Part shown: piece by piece, positions 14,137 through 22,879 of the stretch | Layout: every line of letters begins with the position of its first letter | Numbering within the stretch: the stretch's first letter is position 1 | Source: an uncultured Clostridium sp. | GTDB taxonomy: Bacteria; Bacillota; Clostridia; Lachnospirales; Lachnospiraceae | Assembly (NCBI GenBank): GCA_945917985.1 | Contig: CAMEIH010000028.1 | Span: forward strand, 1 to 35,646 | Direction of reading: 5' to 3' | Length of the DNA: 35,646 nt | Notes under the pieces: model-generated | Told to the model about the DNA's origin: nothing | Database searches by the model: none | Seen by the model: the letters and a program-made list of their open reading frames with translations, nothing else | Made by a program: the position numbers and the translations under genes

Positions 14137-16932
14137 CTATGCTCTCACATAAGCCTCAAAATCAGGAATCTCCTCCACCGGTTTATCAAAAATAAATTTA
14201 ATCTCCCTCACGTCAAGACCGTTCTGGGCAAAATAGACACGCAGCGCCGCATACTTATTGTGGAGCACGATTTTTTTCTCCATGGTACGCCACTGCCCGC
14301 CTGTGCCGTTAAAGGTAAAGACTGCCATGGGAACACTCTGGTAAAATACGGTGACCGGAATCTGTGCAAGCTCCGAAAGATCAGACTCTGCCGTCATCTC
14401 AATTCTGTAGCCCCCGATATGTTCAAGGTCAAGGGTAAACACAAGATCTGTGCCCTTTGCCGTACTGATATCGGTCATATCAATGGTGATCTCATTCTCC
14501 ACCTTGTAGAAAACCATTTCACCGCCAAAGCCGGCCTCGGATGATTCTTCTCCGATCACTTCCACTTCCACATTACTGCCCTCCATCCTGTCAAGGGCGT
14601 GGGTATGTAAGAGGAAACGGCAGATATTTGCGGCATTGCGCTGCAGTTCACCCCTTGTCAGTGTGCCTGTTGCAAGAGAGGACAGGGTGTTGTCATCTGT
14701 TCTGTTTACTGCCCCGTCAGGACACACCATGTAAAGGTCATTCTGAGATCTTGCCATGGCTGCAAAATTGTTGGTAACCGCTTCTCTTCCTTCCTCGTTG
14801 ATCTTTGCCCACCAGTCAGTCATCACAATCCCCGTAAATCCCCATTCGTTTCTGAGGATGGTAGTATTAAGGTCATAGCTTCCGGCAGTCCAGAGTCCGT
14901 TCACCGCACCGTATGTGGTCATGATGGAGTCAGCGTTGCCTTCCTTCACCGCAATCTCAAAGCCCTTCAGATAAATCTCACGAAGTGCACGCTCTGATAC
15001 CACGCTGTCAAGGCAATGACGTTTCATTTCCCGGTTATTGCCACAGAAATGCTTTGCCGTTCCTGTCACGCCTGCTCTCTGAAGTCCCCTGATCATGGCA
15101 GCTGCCATTTTACCGGTCACAAGCGGATCCTCAGAAAAATATTCGAAATTTCTGCCGTTTAAGGGATGTCTGTGAATATTCATGCCGGGGCCAAGCAGAG
15201 CATCCACCTGATTCTTTACCATTTCAATTCCGGTATAACTGTAAAGTTCCTCCATCAACTGTTCATTAAAAGAGCAGGCAAGCAAGGTTCCGCTGGGAAG
15301 ACTGAAGGCTTTCATGCCGCTGTCAAGGCGCATACCGGAAGGACCGTCCGAGCAGCATCCGCAGGGAATTCCAAAGTTTTTTAAGGGGTCTGAAACACCG
15401 CCAAAGGCCGCTGCCGTACCGGGAGTCACCTTAGGGCTGCCCATTCCTTCGCCTCTGATGATACAGGACAGATCCTCATCGTCGAGCTGTGCAATGAAGT
15501 CGTTCATGGATACTTTTCCGTTCCTGACATCTGCCAGTTTATATCCCTTATCACCTGTATAAGGAATCTCTTTTGGAAGGTTTTTCTCTCTCTTTTCCGC
15601 AGGTGAAATCTTCCGTAAGGGCACCTCTTCCTTTATAAAGGAAAAACTGCCGTCACTGTTCTCCACAGGTTTCATCCTCTGAAAAGGTGTCACCGGTGCA
15701 AGTGCCTGCGACAAAGCTTTCAGCTGTCTTGTCTCGTCTATCGTAAAGCTTCCTGCTTCCTCCACATCGCGAACACTGTCTCCCACATAAATGTGATAGG
15801 TTCCCTTTTCCAGCACATAGCTGGAAGCAAATCCGCTTATCCCGGTTTCATCATAGGATGCCATTACATCGAAGGGAACGTTGATCACAAGCTCTGTGCT
15901 CTCTCCCGGATTAAGCGCCTCTGTCTTTGCAAAGCCTGCAAGACTCATTGCCGGCTTTCCGAGAACTCCCTGGGGTGCCTTCACATAAACCTGCACCACC
16001 TCTTTGCCTTGGAATTTTCCGGTATTGGTGGCAGAAACGCTGACTGCAATCCCGTCCTTTTTCACCTCAAAGCCAGTGATTTTTCTCAAAAATTCCGTGT
16101 AGGAGAGTCCAAAACCGAAGGGAAAACGGACCTTTTCCTTCGCTGCTGTCTCAAAATAGCGATAGCCTACATAGATGTCCTCTTCATACAGATCCTGCTC
16201 GCCGTCGCCGAAATTTTCATCGGAAGGGTAGTCGGAAACAGCATACGCGATGGTGTCTGTCAGCTTTCCGCTGGGGCTCACCTTACCTGTCAACACATCC
16301 ACGGTTCCAAGCCCTCCGACCATGCCACCCTGCCATGCGTATAAAACGGCATCCGGCTGATACCTGTCGATAAAACTCATATCAATAATATTGCCCACAT
16401 TGAGCACTACAATCATTTTGCCGAAATGACGGCGTACGGTCTGAAGCATCTGCTCTTCTTTTTCCGTGAGAAGATAGGCACCCGGATAATTCCTGTTGTC
16501 TTTATCTTCCCCCGCCGTTCTTCCTATGATGACAATGGCGGTATCCGTCTCCTTCGCAATCTGCTCCGCAAGCTGCTCCGGAATTTCCATCTCTTCCTGG
16601 GACCAGGGTTCATTTCCCCAGCCCACGCCCTCATCAAAAGGATGATCCTTTTCCCACTCTCTGTATGTAGCAAGGAGAGTCTCATTGACTGTAACAAACT
16701 CCGATTCCTCCAGAGCTTCCAGAATTCCCGTCACTTTATTTACATTTACCATACCGCCTGAACCGGTTCCGCTTTTGTAATAGTGCAGTTGGATTCTTCC
16801 AAACAATGCCACCTGCGTATTTTTTTTCAAAGGAAGCGCCTGATTTTCATTCAGAAGAAGCACCTGCCCTTCCGCCACCGCCTGCCTGGCAGTTCTTATG
16901 TAACCGTCGAAATCAAGAATCATTTTTTCCAT
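14137..16932 (-). CDS. GH3 beta-glucosidase with swapped domain order
   Basis: This 931-residue glycoside hydrolase 3 has the alpha/beta sandwich domain first (residues about 10-280, including AIVIIGRTAGEDKDNR and VLNVGNIIDMSFI), then a fibronectin III-like domain (about 290-400). The TIM-barrel domain comes next (about 470-780), with KHFCGNNRE and the nucleophile Asp706 in GIVMTDWW. The final ~145 residues form a beta-rich module. Ordinary GH3 enzymes have the barrel first, so this is the permuted arrangement known from some ruminal and gut Clostridia. There is no signal peptide, so it would hydrolyse imported beta-glucosides in the cytoplasm. GAGGG lies 7 bases before the ATG. Confidence 0.92.
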   Translation of the reverse strand: MEKMILDFDGYIRTARQAVAEGQVLLLNENQALPLKKNTQVALFGRIQLHYYKSGTGSGGMVNVNKVTGILEALEESEFVTVNETLLATYREWEKDHPFDEGVGWGNEPWSQEEMEIPEQLAEQIAKETDTAIVIIGRTAGEDKDNRNYPGAYLLTEKEEQMLQTVRRHFGKMIVVLNVGNIIDMSFIDRYQPDAVLYAWQGGMVGGLGTVDVLTGKVSPSGKLTDTIAYAVSDYPSDENFGDGEQDLYEEDIYVGYRYFETAAKEKVRFPFGFGLSYTEFLRKITGFEVKKDGIAVSVSATNTGKFQGKEVVQVYVKAPQGVLGKPAMSLAGFAKTEALNPGESTELVINVPFDVMASYDETGISGFASSYVLEKGTYHIYVGDSVRDVEEAGSFTIDETRQLKALSQALAPVTPFQRMKPVENSDGSFSFIKEEVPLRKISPAEKREKNLPKEIPYTGDKGYKLADVRNGKVSMNDFIAQLDDEDLSCIIRGEGMGSPKVTPGTAAAFGGVSDPLKNFGIPCGCCSDGPSGMRLDSGMKAFSLPSGTLLACSFNEQLMEELYSYTGIEMVKNQVDALLGPGMNIHRHPLNGRNFEYFSEDPLVTGKMAAAMIRGLQRAGVTGTAKHFCGNNREMKRHCLDSVVSERALREIYLKGFEIAVKEGNADSIMTTYGAVNGLWTAGSYDLNTTILRNEWGFTGIVMTDWWAKINEEGREAVTNNFAAMARSQNDLYMVCPDGAVNRTDDNTLSSLATGTLTRGELQRNAANICRFLLHTHALDRMEGSNVEVEVIGEESSEAGFGGEMVFYKVENEITIDMTDISTAKGTDLVFTLDLEHIGGYRIEMTAESDLSELAQIPVTVFYQSVPMAVFTFNGTGGQWRTMEKKIVLHNKYAALRVYFAQNGLDVREIKFIFDKPVEEIPDFEAYVRA

Positions 16933-16983
16933 TTCTGTTCCCTCGCATTTTTATATTTTTGCTGCTTATCATCCATCATGGCT

Positions 16984-17877
16984 TTAATCCAGAGAAAGTC
17001 CTGCAAAAAAGTCCTCTCCCCGCATCTCTTCCTCCCTGTACCTAAGAAGCCATGCTTTCATCTCCGGGTTATTCTCTCCCATATCCAGAAGAAGGCTGTC
17101 AAAATTATCCTCGCTGATACAGCCGGCATCCGCAAAGATCCGATAGTATTCCTTTTCCTGTCCATGTTCTTCCAAAACAGTTTCCCAGGCAGCTTCGTAT
17201 TCACAGCCCTTCGTATTCTGCTTCAGATAATCAAAAAGATACTGCCGCAGTTCCTGCTTTAGTCCGAAATCGTTTAAAAGACGTGAAAAACACAACTGTG
17301 CCTTCTCTCTTCTCCTGCCAATGAGATAATACTCAAGGCTTGCCATGAGATCTTCTTCCCCACATAACACCTGTTTTAAGTATCCTTCCTCATCAGGCTT
17401 TTCAAGCAAAGTAAGCAGTCTTGCATCCAGTTTCTCCAGCCAGATCTCCTCTCCCGCTTCCATGGGAGAAAGGAGATATTCCGCATCCAGCATCACCGGC
17501 GTCATGGCAAGTAAGCCCGCTGTCTTTTCGTCCTGTTCTTCTTTCATGTAAATCCGTGACAGCTTTCTGCAATCCTTAAAAACACCCTTGCCAAAAATGA
17601 TGGGATTCTTCTTCAGATACACTTTTTCAAGGCCATCACAGTGGGCGAAAGCCCAGTCCCCCACTTCCCGCAAAGGATCAGGAAGGATCAGTTCCGAAAG
17701 CCGCTTATTTCCCAAAAAAGCTTTCTTGCCGATCACAGTTACCGGAAGGTCTTCTATCCTGTCCGGAATCACAAAAACAGTCTCCGCTGCGCGGCAGTTA
17801 TCTACCTGCACTTCTCCGTCCTTGATCAGGTAGGATAGGCTCCCGCCCTTTACCGTAAGCTCACTTGTGCACTTCAT
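16984..17877 (-). CDS. Cytoplasmic leucine-rich-repeat (BspA-like) protein
   Basis: This 297-residue protein carries about three BspA/TpLRR-type repeats in residues 30-115 (DLPVTVIGKKAFLGNKRLSE; LREVGDWAFAHCDGLEKVYL; GKGVFKDCRKLSRIYM). A helical C-terminal region (about 165-297) resembles nothing I can name. There is no signal peptide. I chose the ATG at 17877, with GGAG 8 bases upstream. It overlaps the end of lgt by 17 bases in another frame, which couples translation. A longer frame upstream would lie entirely inside lgt. It probably mediates protein-protein contacts; the partner is unknown. Confidence 0.78.
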   Translation of the reverse strand: MKCTSELTVKGGSLSYLIKDGEVQVDNCRAAETVFVIPDRIEDLPVTVIGKKAFLGNKRLSELILPDPLREVGDWAFAHCDGLEKVYLKKNPIIFGKGVFKDCRKLSRIYMKEEQDEKTAGLLAMTPVMLDAEYLLSPMEAGEEIWLEKLDARLLTLLEKPDEEGYLKQVLCGEEDLMASLEYYLIGRRREKAQLCFSRLLNDFGLKQELRQYLFDYLKQNTKGCEYEAAWETVLEEHGQEKEYYRIFADAGCISEDNFDSLLLDMGENNPEMKAWLLRYREEEMRGEDFFAGLSLD

Positions 17878-18613
17878 TTCGATTTCTCCAGAAAAACAGC
17901 AGAATTGCAGCGGCGATAATAAACAGGGAGATAAACTGTGAAGTGGAGAAGATGCCAACCTCTCCTCTGTTATCATTTCTCAAAAATTCGATACAAAAGC
18001 GCCCGATCCCGTAAAGAAGCATATACAGAAATCCTGTATCTCCCACTTTCTTCCTGTGATGATAATGCCACAAAAGGACAAACATGATACCAAAATCTCC
18101 TGCCGACGAAAACAGCTGGGTGGGAAGTACTTTCACACCTGCCGGAGCAAGACTGCCCTCCGGGAAAACAACGCCGAGAGAAGAGGTAGTTTCTCTTCCG
18201 TAACAGCACCCTGCCAGGAAGCATCCGATCCTTCCGAATCCCTGGGCCAGCGCAATCGAGGCCGAACAGAGATCAAAATATTCCAAAAAGACCAGCTTTT
18301 TACGCTTGCAGTAAATGATTGCCGCAAGTACACCTGCAATAATCCCGCCGTAAACCACAAAGCCTTCCGAACCCAGAACACTTAACGGATCCGCAAGAAA
18401 ACGCTTCCATTCCACGATCACATAGAGGAGCTTTGCTCCCAGAAAGCCGGCGACCAGCCCCCAGATCGCAATGTCGATCACCGCATCCTCGGAAAGTCCG
18501 TTCTTCTTTGCCCGCTTCATGCCCATAAAAATACAGCACAGTACACCGATACCGATCATCAGACCATAACCGTGAACCGTTAAGGGTCCGATAGAAAATA
18601 AATCAATCTTCAA
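17861..18613 (-). CDS. lgt: Prolipoprotein diacylglyceryl transferase
   Basis: This 250-residue integral membrane enzyme moves diacylglycerol from phosphatidylglycerol to the lipobox cysteine of prolipoproteins such as the binding protein at 11537-12958. About seven membrane helices are predicted. The Lgt signature is present as GRIGCFLAGCCYG, the clostridial form of GRxGNF, and the C-terminal GRFCIEFLRND carries the second conserved Arg. The N-terminus MKIDLFSIGPLTVHGYGLMIG holds the conserved HGYG motif. It is 37 bases below the MoxR gene. Confidence 0.95.
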   Translation of the reverse strand: MKIDLFSIGPLTVHGYGLMIGIGVLCCIFMGMKRAKKNGLSEDAVIDIAIWGLVAGFLGAKLLYVIVEWKRFLADPLSVLGSEGFVVYGGIIAGVLAAIIYCKRKKLVFLEYFDLCSASIALAQGFGRIGCFLAGCCYGRETTSSLGVVFPEGSLAPAGVKVLPTQLFSSAGDFGIMFVLLWHYHHRKKVGDTGFLYMLLYGIGRFCIEFLRNDNRGEVGIFSTSQFISLFIIAAAILLFFWRNRNEVHK

Positions 18614-18650
18614 AATTCATTCCTCCAAAAATATGATTTTCCCTCATGTC

Positions 18651-20177
18651 CTATAAATCGAGGGCTGCAATCTCTTCCTTAAGAAGAGTCTGTCTCTCGG
18701 TCAGCATCAGATTTTCATTGTGCCTCTGATAAGCATCACAGCCGAATCTGCTGATAAATCTTGCGCTGTTATGATTGACCGTAAGCTCCGTCACAAGAAT
18801 CAGCATTTCATTTCCCTCTGCAAAAGCCTCCTCCACAAAGGAGAAAAGATTTTCAAGTCTTGCCTTGATCTTCATGGTCTCCGTCTTCATTTCCGAAAGC
18901 TCTTTTTCAAACTTGGTCTTTACCTTTACGAAGGCATCCAGGGCATCCTTTTGACCATCCAGATACAGCTCTTTTTTTGCTTCCTCCAGGAAACGGATAA
19001 TACGGTTGTTCTTTCTTTTTTCCGTCTCGGAAAGATTGCCTGCCTTAAGGCTTGCTTCCATTTGTTTTTTCCGCGCGCCTGCCTGCTTTTCAAGCATCTC
19101 CTCCACTGTGACGGATTTTTCTCCCTCCGTCTGTTTTTCCGCTGCGCTTTTGATCGCCTTAAGTCCGGTAAACAGATCCGACAGATAATCGGAGGTTTCC
19201 ATATTTTCCCTGATCTCGCTCATCATCTTGTCAACCAGCATACCAAGAAGCGAGAGTCTCTCATCAAAGGCTGCAATCCTCGCACGCTCTACCGTCTGCT
19301 CAGATCTTGTTCCGTTTAAGATTTCTTCTGTCTGGTATTCTTTCTTGTACTTATTAAACAGATCATAATATGCAGTGAATTCTCTTACAATCTTATCGTT
19401 GCGAAGATACTGCTCCACCAGTGTCTCGTCAACCTTCATTCCCTCCTCCTCATAGAGAGTCAGAATTTCGGAGAGATCTTCCCAGCCTCTTGCCGTCACA
19501 TAGCTTCTGCCGTTTACGGTGGTCTCTATCTTATAAAAATACTCCTTTTTCAGTTCCAGAAAATTCAGGATTGCCGTATGAAGTCCTCGTTCCTGTGCGT
19601 ACTCCTTCCACACCCTGTAATCCGCTTCCACCGAAAGGACTTTGAGCCGGTCCATGGTAACCACATCAAATTCCCGAACCGATTTATTGTACTCCGGCGG
19701 ATTTCCGGCCGTTACGATGACCCATCCGTCCGGAACCTTGTGTCGCCCGAATACCTTGTACTGTAAAAACTGCAGCATGGAGGGAGCCAATGTTTCCGAG
19801 ACACAGTTAATTTCATCCAGAAACAGAATTCCTTCCCTGACACCACTCTCTTTTATCACATCATAGATGGAAGCGATGATCTCACTCATGGTGTATTCCG
19901 ATACATCATATTGCATTCCCTCATATTCCCGGTGGGAGATAAAAGGGAGTCCCAGCGCCGACTGTCTGGTATGATGCGTCATGGAATAAGACACCAGTGC
20001 GACGGAAAGATCCTGGGCGATCTGCTCCATCACCGCCGTCTTTCCGATTCCGGGTGCGCCCAAAAGAAAGATAGGTCTTTGTCTCACAACAGGAATGCGG
20101 TATTCGCCGAACTCATCCTTTTTCAGGTATAGTCTGACTGTATTTTCGATATAGTCCTTTGCCTGTTTAATATTCAT
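18651..20177 (-). CDS. MoxR-type AAA+ ATPase
   Basis: This 508-residue protein has an N-terminal MoxR-like AAA+ domain. Walker A is GAPGIGKTA (residues 40-48), Walker B is ILFLDEIN (117-124, Asp121/Glu122), sensor 1 is VIVTAGNPPE, and an arginine-finger region is near EFDVVTMDR. The C-terminal ~220 residues are highly charged and helical, likely coiled coil. MoxR ATPases work with a VWA protein to insert cofactors or mature complexes; the VWA partner is encoded 6 bases upstream. The start at 20177 lies 6 bases after that gene's stop. Confidence 0.9.
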   Translation of the reverse strand: MNIKQAKDYIENTVRLYLKKDEFGEYRIPVVRQRPIFLLGAPGIGKTAVMEQIAQDLSVALVSYSMTHHTRQSALGLPFISHREYEGMQYDVSEYTMSEIIASIYDVIKESGVREGILFLDEINCVSETLAPSMLQFLQYKVFGRHKVPDGWVIVTAGNPPEYNKSVREFDVVTMDRLKVLSVEADYRVWKEYAQERGLHTAILNFLELKKEYFYKIETTVNGRSYVTARGWEDLSEILTLYEEEGMKVDETLVEQYLRNDKIVREFTAYYDLFNKYKKEYQTEEILNGTRSEQTVERARIAAFDERLSLLGMLVDKMMSEIRENMETSDYLSDLFTGLKAIKSAAEKQTEGEKSVTVEEMLEKQAGARKKQMEASLKAGNLSETEKRKNNRIIRFLEEAKKELYLDGQKDALDAFVKVKTKFEKELSEMKTETMKIKARLENLFSFVEEAFAEGNEMLILVTELTVNHNSARFISRFGCDAYQRHNENLMLTERQTLLKEEIAALDL

Positions 20178-20183
20178 TCTGCA

Positions 20184-21485
20184 TTATTCCTCCAGCTCAT
20201 CATAATCAAGCAGTACTTTAATTGCCCAGGGTGGTACCTCCGGGCCCTCATCACCGTTATCCAGAAAGACAAACATCACATCATAGGGCGGCATGGCTGT
20301 AGGATAAATGCCATATCCGTCAGTGAAATAAATCAGTCCCTTCAGATTCTCAAACTCTCTCCTTCGAAGCAGCTCATCCACATGGGAAAAGACAGGTCTG
20401 AAATCGGTAGATCCAAAGCCTGTCAGCTTTTCATTTGCCAGGAAGAAATCAAAATCCTCCTGGGACGTTATCCTGGTGTCCTTCTGAACCTCGCTGTCAC
20501 ACTGGATGATATGCACATTCATTTTCTTAAAAAAGTTTTCTTCCCCTTTCAGGATCGAATATGTCTTTTTCAGAAATGCCTGTACAACAGGTCCTCTGCA
20601 GGAAGCCGAGGTATCGATGGCTATCACAAATTCCTTAATCTTCTTGCTGTCCTTATATTCCAGCGGTTCCACAAGCGGCATATTGCCGTAATGATCCAGT
20701 CCGTAAGTATAGTAAATATAATCAAATTCATCGTCATTGATCTGCATATCCTCGCTCATCACCGTAAAACGGCGAAGGAGCTGGCCGTAATCATATCTGT
20801 CCTTCAGAGCCTGCTCCAGATTCTTTTCAAGGCTCTCAGAATTATTTTTGCCTTGGGAAAAAGATTTTAGATCAGCCTGTACCCTCTCGCTTAACTTTTT
20901 CCACTGCTCCAGGGTAATCACCATCTCCTCCGATTCCTGAGGCTCCCAGTAGATGTGCATATCCATGGCAAAAAATTTTGCATATTCCGCCATCTCATTG
21001 TCGCTGACAGAATTATTTTTCAGATATCGATATATTTTTTCTGCGGTGAGAGAACTGATATCCTCCCGCAAAACTTTAAGCTTCCTTGCAGCACCTTCAT
21101 CCTTTTTCAGTTGATTTCCCGGAATCTGAAGTTCCAGAATCGTATTCTCCACCGCAATATCCGCCGCAACATCCCATTTTTCACGGTCCACCTTGTCATA
21201 CCGGAAACTGTGGTAAAAAATCATATGGAAGAGTACATGCAGATATAGCCTCACGGCAACAGCCGGTTCTTCCTGATATCTTTTCAGAAGAAAAACCGGA
21301 TCATAATAAAGATGCTTTCCGTCACAGGCTACCCCGCCAAGCTCCTTCACCGGTTCAGGCGAAAGCACTGACATGGCAACATCAAGGAAACGCATATTTA
21401 CAAGAATACTGTCCCTGGCAAAGCGAATGATCTTCTCTGCGAGGGGCAGTGCTTTTTCATAAAGACTCAAATTTTTCATTTCCAT
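20184..21485 (-). CDS. VWA-domain protein with degenerate metallopeptidase-like domain (DUF2201 family)
   Basis: This 433-residue partner of the MoxR ATPase has two parts. The N-terminal domain corresponds to the putative metallopeptidase domain of the DUF2201 family, but where HExxH is expected it reads HVLFH (residues 83-87), so the catalytic Glu is missing. The C-terminal VWA-like domain has a MIDAS motif DTSAS (291-295) and the GFGSTDFRPVF loop. The start at 21485 overlaps the upstream deacetylase gene by 29 bases. Its GGAG is 13 bases away, with a small hairpin between them; a start at 21479 is an alternative. The pair resembles RavA/ViaA-type chaperone systems in layout only. Confidence 0.85.
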   Translation of the reverse strand: MEMKNLSLYEKALPLAEKIIRFARDSILVNMRFLDVAMSVLSPEPVKELGGVACDGKHLYYDPVFLLKRYQEEPAVAVRLYLHVLFHMIFYHSFRYDKVDREKWDVAADIAVENTILELQIPGNQLKKDEGAARKLKVLREDISSLTAEKIYRYLKNNSVSDNEMAEYAKFFAMDMHIYWEPQESEEMVITLEQWKKLSERVQADLKSFSQGKNNSESLEKNLEQALKDRYDYGQLLRRFTVMSEDMQINDDEFDYIYYTYGLDHYGNMPLVEPLEYKDSKKIKEFVIAIDTSASCRGPVVQAFLKKTYSILKGEENFFKKMNVHIIQCDSEVQKDTRITSQEDFDFFLANEKLTGFGSTDFRPVFSHVDELLRRREFENLKGLIYFTDGYGIYPTAMPPYDVMFVFLDNGDEGPEVPPWAIKVLLDYDELEE

Positions 21486-22302
21486 GGATACAGTGTATCT
21501 CCCTGTCCATTTCGAACCAGAGGGTCATCCCTGTCGGATTGTGAAGAATCCTTCCGTCAGTGGACCGTCTCAGTTCCCTGAATGCTTTTACATAATCTAC
21601 AATTTCAATGTTGGTGGCAAACCAGATTTTCCTCCGGTAAGCGGAAACATATTTCATAAAATCCTCTATAAGCTGCCAGTTGTCCTTCTGTGCAAATTCA
21701 TAGCTGTGTCCCCAGAGATAAAAAAGCTGCGGCTTCCAGGAATCTTCTTCCTCGCAAAACTTCTTTGCAAGCTCTGTGAGCTGCGGATCTTCATGGTGGC
21801 AGGTAGGATGCCACTCCAGGAAATCCTGGGGAATGTCAAAATCACGGGTGCTCTCCACTGTTCTGGCATATTCAATCCCACAGGCGCTTAATATCTCTTC
21901 TACCTGTTCATTATAAGTTCCGTAAGGGTAAGCAAAACCTCTCACAAGCTCCCCTGTCAGTTTCTCCAGATTTGCTCTGTCCCTCAATATTTCAACGGCT
22001 CCCATATTCCGCGGAAGACCGGTAAGCGACGGATGGTTTTCTGTATGGGATGCCACCTCATGGCCCGCATAAAGAGCTTTTACCTCCCCCGCTTCAATTC
22101 TGGAAAAATCGGTATCAATCCCCTGAATGACTTTATTCTCCTTTTTACCAAAAGTACCCGAATTTAAATTAAAGGTCCCTTTCATACCATATTGGTTCAT
22201 AAGAGAAACAAGTTTTCTGTCATGAATCGTTCCGTCATCATAGCTGAAGGTCAATGCCTTCCGTTTTCCACCCTCAAACAGCATCGTAAGTTCTGATCCC
22301 AT
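21457..22302 (-). CDS. Polysaccharide deacetylase (NodB/CE4-like)
   Basis: This 281-residue protein has the metal-dependent deacetylase motifs: TFSYDDG (Asp22 and Asp23), SHTENH (His86 and His90), RGFAYPYGTYN, and a late WGHSYEF. These match the CE4 fold that removes N- or O-acetyl groups from sugars. No signal peptide or membrane helix is present, so a cytoplasmic sugar substrate rather than the wall is possible, unlike PgdA. It overlaps the VWA gene and follows the dCMP deaminase gene by 31 bases. The substrate is not determined. Confidence 0.87.
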   Translation of the reverse strand: MGSELTMLFEGGKRKALTFSYDDGTIHDRKLVSLMNQYGMKGTFNLNSGTFGKKENKVIQGIDTDFSRIEAGEVKALYAGHEVASHTENHPSLTGLPRNMGAVEILRDRANLEKLTGELVRGFAYPYGTYNEQVEEILSACGIEYARTVESTRDFDIPQDFLEWHPTCHHEDPQLTELAKKFCEEEDSWKPQLFYLWGHSYEFAQKDNWQLIEDFMKYVSAYRRKIWFATNIEIVDYVKAFRELRRSTDGRILHNPTGMTLWFEMDREIHCIHGNEKFESL

Positions 22303-22333
22303 AAGTCATCTTCCTTTCTCTTTTACAGTAAAA

Positions 22334-22825
22334 TCAATACCCCATTACACCCTCTAAGGACTCATCATTGTCGATCCAGTCCTGCACCTTTATTTCACGG
22401 TAATGATCCTTGTCATCCCGGACATATACTTTCTCAATTCCCGCATTGATGATCATTCTCTTACACATGGAGCAGCTGTTGGAATTGGCAATGTACTCGC
22501 CTGTCTTTGCGTCCGTACCTGCCAGATAAATACTGCTTCCGATCATCTTGTCTCTGGACGCGCTGATAATGGCATTTGCCTCCGCATGGACACTTCTGCA
22601 AAGCTCATATCGCTCTCCCCTGGGGATCTTCATCTCCTCACGGATACACTTTCCGATATCGCTGCAATTCTTCCGTCCTCTGGGTGCTCCCACATAGCCG
22701 GTGGAAATGACCTCGTCATTCTTCACGATAACAGCTCCGTAATTCCGGCGAAGGCAGGTTCCCCTGTGGGATACACTTTCCGCCAGATCCAGATAATAAT
22801 TCACCTTATCTCTTCTCTCTCTCAT
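22334..22825 (-). CDS. dCMP deaminase (ComEB-type)
   Basis: This 163-residue zinc enzyme converts dCMP to dUMP for dTTP synthesis. The zinc site is visible as HAEANA (His80, catalytic Glu82) and SCSMCKRMI (Cys118 and Cys121). RKNCSDIGKCIRE is the family's additional Cys-rich loop. A GGAGGAG sits 10 bases before the ATG. The same protein family is called ComEB in Bacillus, although it is not needed there for DNA uptake. Confidence 0.92.
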   Translation of the reverse strand: MRERRDKVNYYLDLAESVSHRGTCLRRNYGAVIVKNDEVISTGYVGAPRGRKNCSDIGKCIREEMKIPRGERYELCRSVHAEANAIISASRDKMIGSSIYLAGTDAKTGEYIANSNSCSMCKRMIINAGIEKVYVRDDKDHYREIKVQDWIDNDESLEGVMGY

Positions 22826-22879
22826 GGATATGTCTCCTCCAATTCTTCCGTTTTCACAAGCACTTTTCTTTTAGACCGG

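Noticed and set aside
17878..17976. An upstream start for the LRR protein at 17976
   Set aside because: The added residues lie inside lgt in another frame and lack family similarity. The start at 17877 has a good ribosome binding site.
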